From the NCBI GenBank assembly GCA_036362985.1, contig JAYGXS010000001.1, forward strand, positions 43,637,430 through 43,701,429: a stretch of 64,000 nt of DNA, written 5' to 3'. The translations under genes and the position numbers were made by a program. This DNA comes from Ligula intestinalis (taxonomy: Eukaryota; Platyhelminthes; Cestoda; Diphyllobothriidea; Diphyllobothriidae). The notes under the pieces are model-generated. The model did no database searches. It was not told the DNA's origin and saw only the letters and a program-made list of their open reading frames with translations. Positions 1 through 11,159 of the stretch are shown here, piece after piece (position 1 is the stretch's first letter; every line of letters starts with the position of its first letter).

Positions 1-368
1 AATCGTCTTGATTATTTCTTCGGGAGTTGCGAGTTTAACTTCATTCGTTTAGACAATGCGCAACTGATCGATTTATGTGAGCCTCTGCCACGCGTCCTAT
101 TTTGCCGATGGAGAAAAAACAGTTCTAAAACGAGAACCCATTGCCTTACTTTCCAGAGTAAGTCCTTAAAATCGTTGATCTTCTTAGCGTTTACATTTTA
201 AAATGAAGTAGAAAGGGAAATGTGCACTAGAATGCCTCACATGATCGCTGTACTTCAGCTGCTTTTAAGTGCAATTTAAACTCGTCGGGATCGACTAATT
301 TGATTGCTATTCATATATACACGCTGGTCAGTCCACACTGCACAGAAAATGGTCACAACTTATGTTAA

Positions 369-374
369 TTTATT
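369..374 (-). promoter_or_regulatory. Polyadenylation signal AATAAA for the zinc-finger gene
   Basis: On the minus strand AATAAA lies about 24 bases past the TGA stop of the zinc-finger gene. This gives a very short 3' untranslated region and supports the stop as real. Positions 1-368 otherwise show nothing that I can assign. Confidence 0.5.
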
Positions 375-397
375 CCATGTTAATAACTGTTCCGGTA

Positions 398-2167
398 TCA
401 GTCTTCTACTGTAAGTTTAAAACCCGCTTCACAGGCTTTTGGTTTCCTACAATTTTCAGCCAATGCACCTATGTTTAGCGATTGCAGGCGACGTATACAT
501 TCCTCGTTCGGGATGTCACGAAGACGTGGGGGAAGTTCCTCTGGTCTAGGCCTGTGTACCACGTCCCAGATCCAGCTTTCAATTCTCTTGGATGGCCTGT
601 CATCTTTCGAATGAAACCTCTGAATAACGTCGGCTTGGGGTATCTTATTTGCGGCTCTAAATTCGGCCTCTTGGAGGGCCAATTCATCTTCTTCTGATCC
701 GATGCCAACAGAAAGGTCAAATTGAAGCAGACGGGGTAGACGCATCCATGGTGTCAGGGCCGCAACTACCTCGTCCATGTTATAGTGAACTTGGAAAATG
801 TGTGGATGATCACCAACTTTGCATACGGCTGAGTGGGATAGGGCTTCCGAAACCGAGAACATTACCACATGACAAGATTCGCAGGTGTAAGTCTCCATTA
901 TTCCGAGTGGTTGAATGAGCAGACGCTCAAAACGTTCGCGCCGCGGACATGGATGAGTGAGGTATTGCATAAATTGGGTGTAGATTTCGTTACAATCGTA
1001 ACAACGGAATTTCACTTGCCGTGCTGGCAAATAAGGATTCTCTGCTTGTTCGATTGACCATCGACGAAGGGCCACCCGCAAGAGTTCCGGCGTATTAAGG
1101 CGCACAAAGGAAAACTTCATGGTCGAGCAGGCTTTAAAGTGGCTAATGCACTCCTCAATATCCGGAAACAGGCACTGGCAGTCACAACAGAAGAGAGTGA
1201 GCTCCAGATTGGCCGGAGTTATCAATTTGCCTGCCACACAGGGATGATAGTAAAACTCCAAAAGATTGGGCTGAACAAATCCACACTCATTGCAGCAAAC
1301 CTCCATATCAGGGTCCGGTTTCAAACTTGGTGGTGGTCTGGGCGGATTACCAGGGGGTTCACCAAATGCACGCTCTTTGAAAGACGCGCCAGTGTGTAGA
1401 TGAGTGTCAAAATCGAAACAGTGGCGTCCCAGCACAAATTGCTGACAGGCAATCTCTGTGGCCGTCGCGGCAAACTCTATGCAGAATTCTTTGTTCCGAT
1501 TGCAGTATGGAATGTGTTTTGTGTACTGTTCGTTGTTCAGAAAAACATAACGGCAGTGCATACAGGTTTTAAACCGGCGCATATGAGCAGGCTTAAGCAG
1601 GGCAAACATGACACAACTGTGTGTGAGATAGGCGACCTTCGTTTTAAATTTGTTATTGCACTTACAACATCGACAAATGTAAAAGTAGTCCGGGTCATGA
1701 GGCTTGACCTCGGACTCCACTCTCCGTGTCCAAGCTATGTAGAAATCATGGTGTTCACTGTAGTTTATCGGCAGAACGTCCTCAGGTTCCCAGTGTTCGA
1801 GTTCGTCGCAACGTTTTTTATCAAAGCAAACATGACTGGCATAGTCACCATGGGAATAAAAAACAAGTTCACAGGTCCTGCACGCGAAGGCTTGAGTGCA
1901 TCCGAGGTGAAACTTAGCGGCGTAGTATTTCCGCCAACAACAATGATTAATAAAGTCTTGAAACGAATTTAAGACGAGACTACAACGTATGCATCGAAAG
2001 TGCTTAAAAGTATAGTCCTTTATGTCATATTTTGTCCAAACGCGTTTCCTTTTCACATCCTTTACCACGACCGGTGGTGGACCCACAGGCGTGGGAGATC
2101 CCTTCTTTTTACCGGAAGATTTACTTTTGGGAGATTTACCCTTGGGAGATTTTGACTTGGGCGGCAT
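398..2167 (-). CDS. Single-exon protein with eight C2HC zinc fingers
   Basis: The reading frame gives 589 residues without interruption, from an ATG at 2167 to TGA at 398-400. Residues 1-45 are basic and proline-rich, with repeated K-S-P motifs that could serve as nuclear targeting or nucleic-acid contact. Eight fingers follow the rule C-x2-C-x12-H-x(1 or 3)-C, starting near residues 59, 96, 167, 202, 292, 327, 389 and 429. The C-to-H spacing is 12 in all eight. They fall into four pairs; in pairs two to four the first finger ends H-x-C and the second H-x3-C. A proline-rich linker (about 270-285) separates pairs two and three. The last 140 residues carry no finger. The spacing resembles C2H2 fingers with the last histidine replaced by cysteine, so zinc binding is likely; DNA, RNA or protein binding is not determined. 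I do not recognise a named family. The gene lacks introns, unlike its neighbours. Confidence 0.8.
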   Translation of the reverse strand: MPPKSKSPKGKSPKSKSSGKKKGSPTPVGPPPVVVKDVKRKRVWTKYDIKDYTFKHFRCIRCSLVLNSFQDFINHCCWRKYYAAKFHLGCTQAFACRTCELVFYSHGDYASHVCFDKKRCDELEHWEPEDVLPINYSEHHDFYIAWTRRVESEVKPHDPDYFYICRCCKCNNKFKTKVAYLTHSCVMFALLKPAHMRRFKTCMHCRYVFLNNEQYTKHIPYCNRNKEFCIEFAATATEIACQQFVLGRHCFDFDTHLHTGASFKERAFGEPPGNPPRPPPSLKPDPDMEVCCNECGFVQPNLLEFYYHPCVAGKLITPANLELTLFCCDCQCLFPDIEECISHFKACSTMKFSFVRLNTPELLRVALRRWSIEQAENPYLPARQVKFRCYDCNEIYTQFMQYLTHPCPRRERFERLLIQPLGIMETYTCESCHVVMFSVSEALSHSAVCKVGDHPHIFQVHYNMDEVVAALTPWMRLPRLLQFDLSVGIGSEEDELALQEAEFRAANKIPQADVIQRFHSKDDRPSKRIESWIWDVVHRPRPEELPPRLRDIPNEECIRRLQSLNIGALAENCRKPKACEAGFKLTVED

Positions 2168-4385
2168 CCTACGCTCTCGCGAGGATTTGCGAGTAGTCTA
2201 GTAGAACTGTGCAGTATCGATCTATTCTTGAATTAGTGTAAACGTGGCTCGGCACGAGGTGCCAGGAAGGGCCTTGCCATGATGGCGAACTTGTGTGTCC
2301 GCTACGGCTACAGCAAAGTGGAATAAATCTTAAGCGCCAATCTTTACCTATCATTCTCAAAGGAAAACCCTGCGGTATAGACTTGCTTTGAAACGCCGAA
2401 ATGCTCAGTCGGCTAGATATAACAGACTGCAAAATAACGCTTCTGTGTTTTTGGGAAGATTAATCGGGAATGTGCCTGTGACAATTTTGAGAGAAATCTG
2501 CTTTCGGGAGGGTACAACAGTATTCTTACACTCCAGCATCTATATCCCCAAAAGGTGAACGAAGGATTTCTGTAAGCACGCCTATTTTGAGTTAGCAACC
2601 AGTTCTTCAGTAACCGTGAAACACTCCAGTTACATTTCTTAGTACCCTTGAAAGCAATCACTGTTTTCCACTCGAGACATATTGGAAGAGATGTTTGCCT
2701 CCACATGTATTCGTTCTATCTAGGCGGAAACGCTGACTGTAGTTCTCCAGGTGTAACGAACAACCTTGAACAATACGTTTTTGAATTGAGTGACCTGGCT
2801 ATCTAAACTTTTTAGACCCCCGTGTCATACCATTCCGCCGCAAGCCGACTTACGCTAAGTCTACTTCAATTATCTTTCTGCACCGTTCGAACGTTTCTCA
2901 CTATTTATGTACTGTTTGTACACTGTTTTCACTATTTTTATATCGTTTCACGTTTTATCTTTTACTCGATAAGTCTTTCCACATATTTTTTTTCTGGGGT
3001 TTGGTACATTTTTCTCTGTTTTCAGACCGGTTGCCGCTAGTTCCGTTTCACCACTCGTTTTTCGATTTTTTTCGTACAGTTTCCAGTTTATAGATTTGAA
3101 ATTTGACCTATTTAAATTCCTCGGCATTTTCCTCATATTTCCTCCGCTATTTTACCTCACCAATAATCATCCTTTCAGATAAGACACTATTATTTTGACA
3201 ATAAATAGTCCGGTATTTTCCCTATACCTTTGACTATGTGGGATCGGGATTGGAAGTCTTATGAATCTGATTAAATAGACTTTTCTCATTTACTAGATGA
3301 GGCTGCGGCCTCTTCGTCTCTCTCTCCTGTTTTCAAATTACAGCCCCCAAACTCCATTACTCAAATCCCTTCCTGCCCGACAGGACCGTGAAAATGAACC
3401 CGCTCACGGAGCCGTATCTTCAATCATCTATTCTTCAAGCCAATATAACACGTCAAAGCGATAACTTAGCGTCAAACCATCTACCTCCCCTCCGTTCGCC
3501 TACTACATTGTAAAGAAAATCTGTCTAAGCAGTGTTTGTATTCTGAGCCTATGATCCCCAGGTCAGGTCCTGGTAATCGGAAAAGGCAGAAAGAACCAGA
3601 AGGAGGGATTTTTTGTGCACAGGACCCTGAATTACTGTCTCAGGCACCGGTGGCCACTGGCGAACCCAATATTAATGTTGACTGCGTCCAGGCATGTCCG
3701 AGAGAACGGGAGAATGAGATAGCGGTGGCAGCTGCTTTAATATGATTGTGGAGCAAGTTCACCTTATGTCCAATTGGTGTGCTGCATTACCACGGGGTAT
3801 CGTGTATCGCGGCCCATGCTGCGTTGGTCGGGGGAGTAGCGTACGAAAGTAGCCCTAAGGCAACTGCAACTATCTGGATGCGCCTATGTGCGCGAGGGGA
3901 AGTCGATCGAGATTCCGCGAGCGGAAAGGAGAAAGCGCCCGCCTGCGAAAATGCATGACCTTCAGGGATTACGGCATTTAACGAGGAAGTCGAATAACAA
4001 TTCTGGCTGCTCGCCACAGCTCTCCGCCAGACGCAGAACAAAGTGGATGTGCCCATAAAGGAGATGATCCAGTGCACACACAGATTAGAGAGTGTTGATC
4101 ATGCGTGGCAGAAGTGGGTCGTGCCGCATACCAGGGCGATGCTTGCGACCTGTGCAGAAGTGCAGTTGAAGCAGCCAATGGAGGATGTGCAAGCTTGACC
4201 TCGACAATGGGTGCCGGTGAATTTACACGATTGGTATGTATAAAAGACATTTCGGACACAAAATATCTCGATGAGGGCTGAGTCAAAAGTGTGCACCAAT
4301 GAAATAGCTTCACTGTAGTCAAGACACGAAATTGAGATAAAACGCAGTCAGAAATACATTAACGACAAAAACAAGGCAGACGGAA
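2168..4385. other. No gene seen; pyrimidine-rich intergenic stretch
   Basis: Short frames occur on both strands, but none resembles a known protein. Positions 2860-3160 are T-rich with loosely repeated ACTGTTT/CACTATTT words. Positions 3530-4100 have modest overlapping frames on both strands without a recognisable product. Confidence 0.4.
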
Positions 4386-4556
4386 GTGGTCATTGTTGGC
4401 TTATTAGACGAAATTAGCCAGTCATACCCAATCCCAGGACTAGTCACCCCTGAGGCTCGGACCCGCGATCTTGTAGGTCACAAGTCAAACGCCCTAACCA
4501 CTACGCTACGGACTTGTTGCTTTGCCAGTTTCGATTGGGAATATACACTATGGTAG
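4386..4556 (-). repeat. tRNA-derived SINE, family S2, copy 1
   Basis: Read on the minus strand, the head GTCCGTAGCGTAGTGGTTAG carries an RNA polymerase III A box, and GGGTCCGAGCC follows as a B box. The tail contains the family block with TGGGTATGACTGGC. The same block recurs near 4755, 13600 and 45225. The tRNA fold is degraded, so this is a SINE and not a tRNA gene. Confidence 0.6.
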
Positions 4557-4644
4557 ATGGCCGCCTACTGATCGATACGGATCTCACTTATTTCGTGCTG
4601 CCTAGGAACTCGAGAGCGAGGTCCACCAGCAGCTATTAAACGGC

Positions 4645-4810
4645 TAGCATAGTGTATATTCCCGGTCGAAACTAGCATGAAAACGAGCCCACGGCGCAGT
4701 TGTAAGAACTTTGGACTTCTAATTAACTAGGTCATTGACTTGAGCCCTGGGGGTCGCTACCCCTGGGATTGGGTATGGCTGGCTGATGACGTCTAATATG
4801 CCATAAATGG
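4645..4810 (+). repeat. SINE family S2, inverted partner of copy 1
   Basis: From CATAGTGTATATTCCC onward this repeats copy 1 in the opposite direction, including a degraded A box, a proline-like GACTTGAGCCCTGGGGGTC B-box area and GGGATTGGGTATGGCTGGCTGATGACG. With copy 1 it forms an inverted repeat with a spacer of roughly 90 bases. Confidence 0.5.
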
Positions 4811-5459
4811 TTGTTCCTATATTCCTTGTTCTATTGGTAATGCATTTTAGCCTACAATATGCTAGCCGTTGAGCGGCCGCAGGCGGGGCTCAAGATTGAG
4901 TCTCTAGGACCAACGGAACGAGCGAGTTCTGCATCGATCAGTGAGCGGTCATCTACCATAAAACGCAGCGGCGAAAGTTTGAAATTACATCGATGCATGC
5001 GCGTTAGTATATCGATTGCATGAAAACAACTCACGAATGCTATTTCGGTGATAATGGGCGGAGGAATGTGTCACACAAAGGGGAGATGTGATCCGATTGC
5101 AACACATTCGGATAGGTACTCGAAATAAATTAATTCAGGCTCGAGCTGGACTTGCGCAGCTGAGTTTTATTGAAAAAGTGGATGCCGATTTTGCGACATG
5201 CTGTTGGAAAACGCGTTTCCCTATCCGTGTGCACGATGGAGGATGCAGAGAGAACAATACAATGAAGTCAAGCTAGAAGTTGTTGAAGATGATGATCAAC
5301 CATTAGGGATGGTTAAGTGTTCGGATTATATCAGGGTCACCAAGTGTCGAAGTTATTAGTGTCGATCAAACGAAGATTTTCCAAATCAGAAGTAACGGAA
5401 GACAGAGTGGCTTGGAGAGCTTTTTATTGTGAGAAAGGAACTTTACCAAAGGCTCTGCC

Positions 5460-5720
5460 AAGATCTAAATACCAGCTGTGTCTTCAGGCCTGTTGTATCC
5501 GTCAGCGTCCGCTGCTGTTATTAGGTGTCGCCTGCAGCCAATCAATGAAAGGTCGCTCATTGATTGGCTTCGAACTTACACACAACTCAAGCAGCGAATC
5601 GACCGGGGAACGTGGAGCAGACAGGCCAACGCGGAAGTCTCTAGCAGTGATAGACCAAGAATTGGCAGAGATTTTCACGCGCGAGTAACCACGGCTTGGC
5701 AAGCGAAAACAAAATGAGAC
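5460..5720 (+). repeat. Dispersed repeat R1, copy 1
   Basis: Landmarks TCTTCAGGCC, ATTGGCTTCGAAC, CCGGGGAACGTGG, ACGCGCGAGTA and GCTTGGCAAGCGAA occur in the same order and near-equal spacing at 10442-10680. An inner inverted repeat (GCCAATCAATGA / TCATTGATTGGC) lies at 5537-5567. No coding sequence is apparent. Confidence 0.45.
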
Positions 5721-6308
5721 GGCACAGTAGTGCTGCTCGCGGACTGCCGCAAAGTCTTAAGGTCGAAGACGGCACATTTTCTATCTCTAATTTTGGTCCC
5801 TCGGCTTACTTAGATTTAAAAATCGATACGTCCTAAACGGAGCATTCGCACTCTTCATATTTTGCCATAATCGACTGAAAGTCGCTTGTGAGCGCCACGG
5901 ACTATCCTTACGATTGTTGGACAAAATGCTAACAATCGAATCCGAAACGTATAGAAATCTTTAGGAACTGAGACCTAAGTGCTAAGAAACTTAGTTAGTG
6001 AACTAACTAGTTATTGTGCTGGCTTATTGTCATGAAAGTACAGCCAATGAAAATTGGACAGCAGGAACACTAAGTGCTGTTAAAACCTCCTCCTTCAAGG
6101 CATTCTGAAACATTCACATGAAAGTGGCATCCACAGATATGACATAATTGCAGCATTCCACACGGACATTGTGGTTTGTGTTGCAGTCTGAGCTGGAACT
6201 CCCATAAGTAAGGGCATCTCAAATGGCAAGCCATAATTAGGAAAGTTGATGATGAATCTGTGGTAGGTAGTAGGAAACATTTGTAGATTAGCTGCCTTTT
6301 TGTGTCAG

Positions 6309-7200
6309 TGTAGCGCCCTCAATCCCTGGCCGTGCAAGCATTCGCCTGGTAGCGATTCGCGCTCGGTCTCTGAGACAGCCACAAACTGTTATTGGCTAAG
6401 CAACAAGTGATTCACACTTGCATGACGTTTATGCATTCACGTTCACATTACGTCAGCAGACAGACGCACGCGCGCGCAGGCCCCAAGCTTGCCGCGCGTC
6501 GGGTCTTCAGACAACTAACGACGTTTTGTACATGATACACAGCTCCTACTGGTCTTTCCCTTTCTCCTCCTATACAGAACTGGACGTGATAATTGGAGTG
6601 ATTTAAGCACACCTATCGCAAAGGAGTTAAGGCTACTATGGTTTAACCCTAACGGCTGCGATCTTCCAGGCCCGGTTCCTTAGAAGATGACAGAGAAGTC
6701 TTGGAGAAGCAGAGTAGGAGAAGGTTGTATTCTGTACAGAAAAAGTAGGAGAATAGTCAGTAGAAAGGTGGTTGACTCGGCCTGGCGTTGAGTTCGACCA
6801 TCAGGACCGTGAGAGAGCACTGCAGCGTCGCGTCCGTCTCGAGCCGAGGCGGAAAGCCGAGTGACTCCAACGTCAGTCGCCGAAGACTTTTGTCTGTCTG
6901 ATGGCCTTGATGGTGATTGGTGAACGCCAAGGACAGACACCAGTGGGGGAGTCCCTGTCTCGCGCGATGGTGGCCGAGTGTGCGGCAAACAAGGCAGACA
7001 TTGCGCAGGAGTTTAGCCGGCGCGCGTAGCCACTGCATTTTCGCGGCTTTTGGCAACGAAGCCGGCATCATTCAGCGAGGTAGGCTCCCACACACCCATG
7101 GCTTAGACCGCCAACATCAGCTTTGATTAAAGTCCAGTCATCGGTGTTTGGGTCTGACTTGGTAGTTTCCGAAAGCCTGTGTTTGAGTCATGAACTCACA
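6309..7200 (+). mobile_element. Possible LTR of a Gypsy-like retrotransposon
   Basis: The stretch begins TGTAGCGCCCTC and ends GAACTCACA, giving TGT/ACA termini. It has a GATTAAAGTCC signal near 7125 in the right place for an R/U5 polyadenylation signal, and is followed directly by TGGTACTTATTACGGGCG, which could be a tRNA primer site. No second LTR was found, so this could be a solo LTR or a chance match. No coding sequence is recognisable inside. Confidence 0.3.
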
Positions 7201-7599
7201 TGGTACTTATTACGGGCGAAAGTAAAGGCACAATTAAGTACTTACTTGTACTTACTTAGAGGTACGATTAAGAACCGGTAACACAACCTACCCGAGGGCA
7301 AAATGGACTATACGAATAACGCTTTGGTGTAGAAGTCCAGTCCAGGGCAACTTCGGACAATTGCGTGGGAGCTGAATCTGGGTGCGCACGAATTGAACAA
7401 GGGAACTGATCTGACTTGAATTCAAAGAAAAAACTTGGCAGTATTGTCGTGTTAGGTACCCAAATTAAACCCCAGTGTCATCAGAGGCTACTAGAAAACA
7501 ACACGACCGCCAGCAAACATCAGGTTGATGCACATAGCTACCAAAAGGTCAGCATGAAACGAACACTGCAAAAGGCACAATTCGCTTTGGAGTAATGTC

Positions 7600-7705
7600 T
7601 TTTTTTGCTGTGTGGGTTCGACCCCCGCCGAGGCCGTGGGCTTTTTCACAATTGGCTCAACTAAATTAAGCAAACCTTCGAAACCCCCTAAAAATTAAGT
7701 AAGCC
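7600..7705 (+). repeat. tRNA-derived SINE, family S1, head damaged
   Basis: GTGTGGGTTCGACCCCCGCC holds a B box. It is followed by the S1 tail CACAATTGGCTCAACTAAAT and CCTAAAAATTAAGT. The A-box half is unrecognisable. The intact relative starts at 7835. Confidence 0.5.
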
Positions 7706-7834
7706 TTGTAGTCATTCTGGTAGATTTTAGCTGAAAATCCTGGTTGGACAGTCAGATTGCTGTTTCGTAATGGTGGATTCCCTACCAGCGGTAAGTTGGG
7801 CGGGTAAAATCGATCCACGTGTGAGTAAATTCAC

Positions 7835-7985
7835 GGCATGCCTCATAGCTCAATGGTAGAGCGTTGGCTGCACAAAAGCCTTTCCAGCTGCGTGGGTTCG
7901 ACTCCCGCTGAGGACACGTGTTTTTTTTATTATTGAGTCAAATAAATTAGGCAAATCTGCCAAAATCGCCTAAAAATTAATGTCT
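7835..7985 (+). repeat. tRNA-derived SINE, family S1, A and B boxes intact
   Basis: CATAGCTCAATGGTAGAGCG at 7844-7863 is a consensus A box. GGTTCGACTCC at 7895-7905 is a consensus B box. The 31 bp between them fits a tRNA-like gene with a short variable part. After CGCTGAGGACACG comes a T run, then TTGAGTCAAATAAATTAGGC and CCTAAAAATTAA, shared with the copy at 7600. Confidence 0.65.
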
Positions 7986-8519
7986 TTTTACCAACACTGA
8001 CCTTCCAATGAAAACGCGGAGGGTGGACTGTTTGCTTCCACCTCCTTGAATTCGTTCGCTAACACAAGTGGCTAGACGATTCGCTTTATACTAATATCCA
8101 TCAATACTTATTCCATCTACGATTCCGGAGATTACCTGAATTGAATCGAATGATATTTTAGAAGATAAATTCGCGAAAATATGGTTGTTTTCAACTTCTA
8201 CATGATGCTGACGAGGGTACCTATAGAAAGCCTGTCAATATGGCATAGATTTATAAAATGTGCATCTGAAGATTTATTGCAATGCGCATTTGTTTCGAAT
8301 GCACTCTTTCTTACACAGGGCTCCTACCCACAACCGTTAAGACTATTTTACTGGGACAAAAAACTATTCTATTGGAAAAAAATCGCAAAACTTCCATACG
8401 ACTTTATCGGTGAAAATTACAATGACCTGTCCGTCATATTTGGTATGATTCGGATAATATCTTAGTCGATATTGGCATAAACTGTACATTCGTAAATCTG
8501 TACCGAGGTACCGTGACTT

Positions 8520-8665
8520 CAAATTTATGCGCACTCCTCAGGAACTGAACCGTCTGTTTGGTTTTTACTTATTACTTCTTGCATCACTCCTGTCATTTCC
8601 TGCTAATATTAGTCTGGGCTTCGTGATACCGTTCGTATATGTGCCATAGTGGTGACCCCGACGTG
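8520..8665 (+). repeat. Dispersed repeat R2, copy 1
   Basis: AACTGAACCGTCTGTTTGGT, CTTGCATCACTCCTG, CTGCTAATATTAG and GGCTTCGTGATACCGTT are echoed in order at 12690-12850. The function and class are unknown. Confidence 0.35.
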
Positions 8666-9048
8666 ATCGTCATATCTCCCAGTTTATCTACGTCTTCCTC
8701 CAACATTCTAAGGAAGTTGCTGCCTTTCTTAATGGAGCTGCTTTGACCCTCTAAGACCCCTCGCAACACGCGCCTGAACTCCATTTTGTCCATATTGAGG
8801 CGACATTACATTATGTCAAGGTGATAAACAAATATAATAAGTAAGCTGAAACTCTCCCTCCAACTATCCTTTGTCAAGTTCAAGAATTTTTGCGTGATCC
8901 TCCAGTTGATACACCATATACTTGGTTTAAGGCCGAGCTTCTACGACTGACCTCGGTTTCTGCTCGCCAGCGTTACCATGCACTGTTAGGCAACAGTCGT
9001 TTAAGTACTACACCTCAAATTTTCCGTAGTCCCAGCATTGTTCCTACG

Positions 9049-9505
9049 TAAATGGTGTTTGAAGGAGTTTTGAGGATGGGGAAATAGGATAGGCAATTAA
9101 AGAAATTTGTAGAAGTAGATGTAAAATGGAAAAATATAGTTGAATTTTTTCCCGCAGTTGCTGAGAGTAAGTTGTTCTGCATGTAAATTGAAGGTGTGCA
9201 CAGCGCTTCGCGCCGCGAACTATACAAATCTAGCTCTAGAACGGTAAGTTGGACTTCAGGTAAGTTAAAAAAGACCACCTTTTAACCATCATGTCTATCT
9301 TTTCGGGAAGTTTAAGAAACCTGCATTTTGATAACGGGGTTTTACCGCAATAGGTAAAACGATAATACAGATTAGGAAAATCGACAGATATAAATCAACA
9401 AAATTTCGATATACAATAGAATAAAAATGCATATAGTGGTTATTCAAGTTTATTCCACTGCCTATCCTATTTCTCCATGCATAAAACCTCTATAACCACC
9501 GTTTT
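9049..9505. mobile_element. MITE with about 45 bp inverted ends, copy 1
   Basis: The left end contains GGGGAAATAGGATAGGCA (9077-9094) and the right end its near-perfect complement TGCCTATCCTATTTCTCC (9460-9477). The weaker outer parts of the ends also pair (GGTG near 9053 with CACC near 9497). A related element lies at 49315-49763 in the same direction. There is no transposase and no convincing open frame, so it is non-autonomous. A GC-rich palindrome, CGCTTCGCGCCGCG, lies inside. Confidence 0.6.
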
Positions 9506-10429
9506 AATCAGAAAAAATGCTGGAACTCGGGGTATATGGGATGTACTACTAAAACTACTGTTACCCACTTTTATTAGAAGAGGCTTTAGGCGACTGCAAG
9601 GCATCCAAATTTATATGTTGTATGCGTTCTCTTGTGAGGAACATGACATAGGCGATACATTCTTTAAAAAGGTTGTCGAATTTTGACGTTCGGACTAACT
9701 AACGAAGCTCCTAGCGAGTATTATCACAAAATAATAAGGACGTAACACTCAAAAGCGTTAAAAGGGATAATATTGAGGAAACGAGTACAACCATAATAAT
9801 TGTCGGCAAGTCCAGCTGCGTAGGTGTAAAAGTGTCCATGTCCGCGGGTTTAGTGAAGGCATCTAGTCATCAGCCAATCAGGAAAGGGTGCAGGTATTGG
9901 CGTCGGAGTTCGTGGGGAATCGATTAGCTTCGGCGTACGCACGATGAAAGCGGGGGCGCAAAATTGCAGGAGCGCGCAGAGGTAAGAGGATGAGTCAGCG
10001 CTGGACGCACGACTAAACAAAGGTTTGGCAGATGAGAAGGGGGTGAATACGTGCAGCACTACCGAACTCAGGCTGCCACAAGATATTCGTTTAAAGGTTA
10101 CCCACATCTGTGCAAACGATCCTGGCTTCCGACACAAATAACGTAGACATCTCGTAACTAGCTGTAATGGCCCATCCTATATTGGAGGTTTATATATGTT
10201 TTTTATGCCAGTTTACAGGCAATTTTGAAGAGTTGGTAAAGCACCTCTCGGGCGCCTCTTTAGCGCTTATCTGCCACAACAGTTGCGCAGGTTTCACAAT
10301 CTGTGACAAAGCCTATCGCAAGTCGTTGTTGTGTCGACAACAGAAGATGCCCCATATCAAAAGCCGGGCAGGAAAGAACAGCTTCGATTGCGCGAAAAGT
10401 AGCTCTACAACAGACGCTGCCAAACGATC

Positions 10430-10680
10430 GGCACGGCTGCGTCTTCAGGCCTCTGCGACGCCTTGACTGCGCAATGACCTTGGTGGCCTGTGCAGACAAT
10501 CAGGTGGTAGGGCGCACATCAATTGGCTCGAACTAACGTGGGCCTCAATAGGTGGGTCGCTGGGGGGAACGTAGGACGGACAGGACACCGCGGGCGTAAT
10601 GCTACGGTTGAAAAAGACGCGTGGGTACTTGGAGGCTTGGCGAGCGAAGAGACCCATTATTCTTAGCCATGCTTTCCTCG
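10430..10680 (+). repeat. Dispersed repeat R1, copy 2
   Basis: Carries the R1 landmarks TCTTCAGGCCTC, ATTGGCTCGAAC, GGGGAACGTAGG, ACGCGTGGGTA and GCTTGGCGAGCGAA in order, matching 5481-5710. A third, reversed and shorter copy lies at about 11995-12110. Confidence 0.45.
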
Positions 10681-11159
10681 GACGCCACGGGGACAAGCCT
10701 TTCAAGGTCACTTTCTGTCTGGTTCACGGACTCCAGTCCACTCAAGGTCGGGACTTGTCTGGCCTCACTAGCCAATCACCTCTCAAGGCGAGACCAGTGC
10801 ACAAATTGCGGGGGAGTTGTTTACGCTCAGTCACTCCCGGAGCCGACGATCTACTGTTCGGTTGTAGTTGTCCGGACCCGGTGATCTACTTGCCGGACTG
10901 CGCCTCTGGACTCCGGCCAATTCATGGCTGGACTACACTTGTCTGGGAGTAACTTGCACATGACTTACATTGTACGCATTTTACCCCTTATTTTATTATC
11001 CATAACAATCCAGCCTTCCACGTCTTATCCTATTCACTAGCTTATAAATGTTTGGATACGCTCAATCGCCTATTATCTGGCCGGACCACATCGTATCCCA
11101 CAAGTCAACGCAGCAGTACTGTTTGCAGGCTCCCACACGTCCATCGATGAGTTTGCCGA

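Noticed and set aside
7846..7920. tRNA gene suggested by good A and B boxes
   Set aside because: The head does not close into a sound cloverleaf, and the sequence recurs with a common tail in three other places, so it is a SINE.
10599..10952. 117-codon plus-strand frame as a gene
   Set aside because: It begins inside repeat R1, overlaps another open frame in the same GC-rich stretch and has no recognisable domain.
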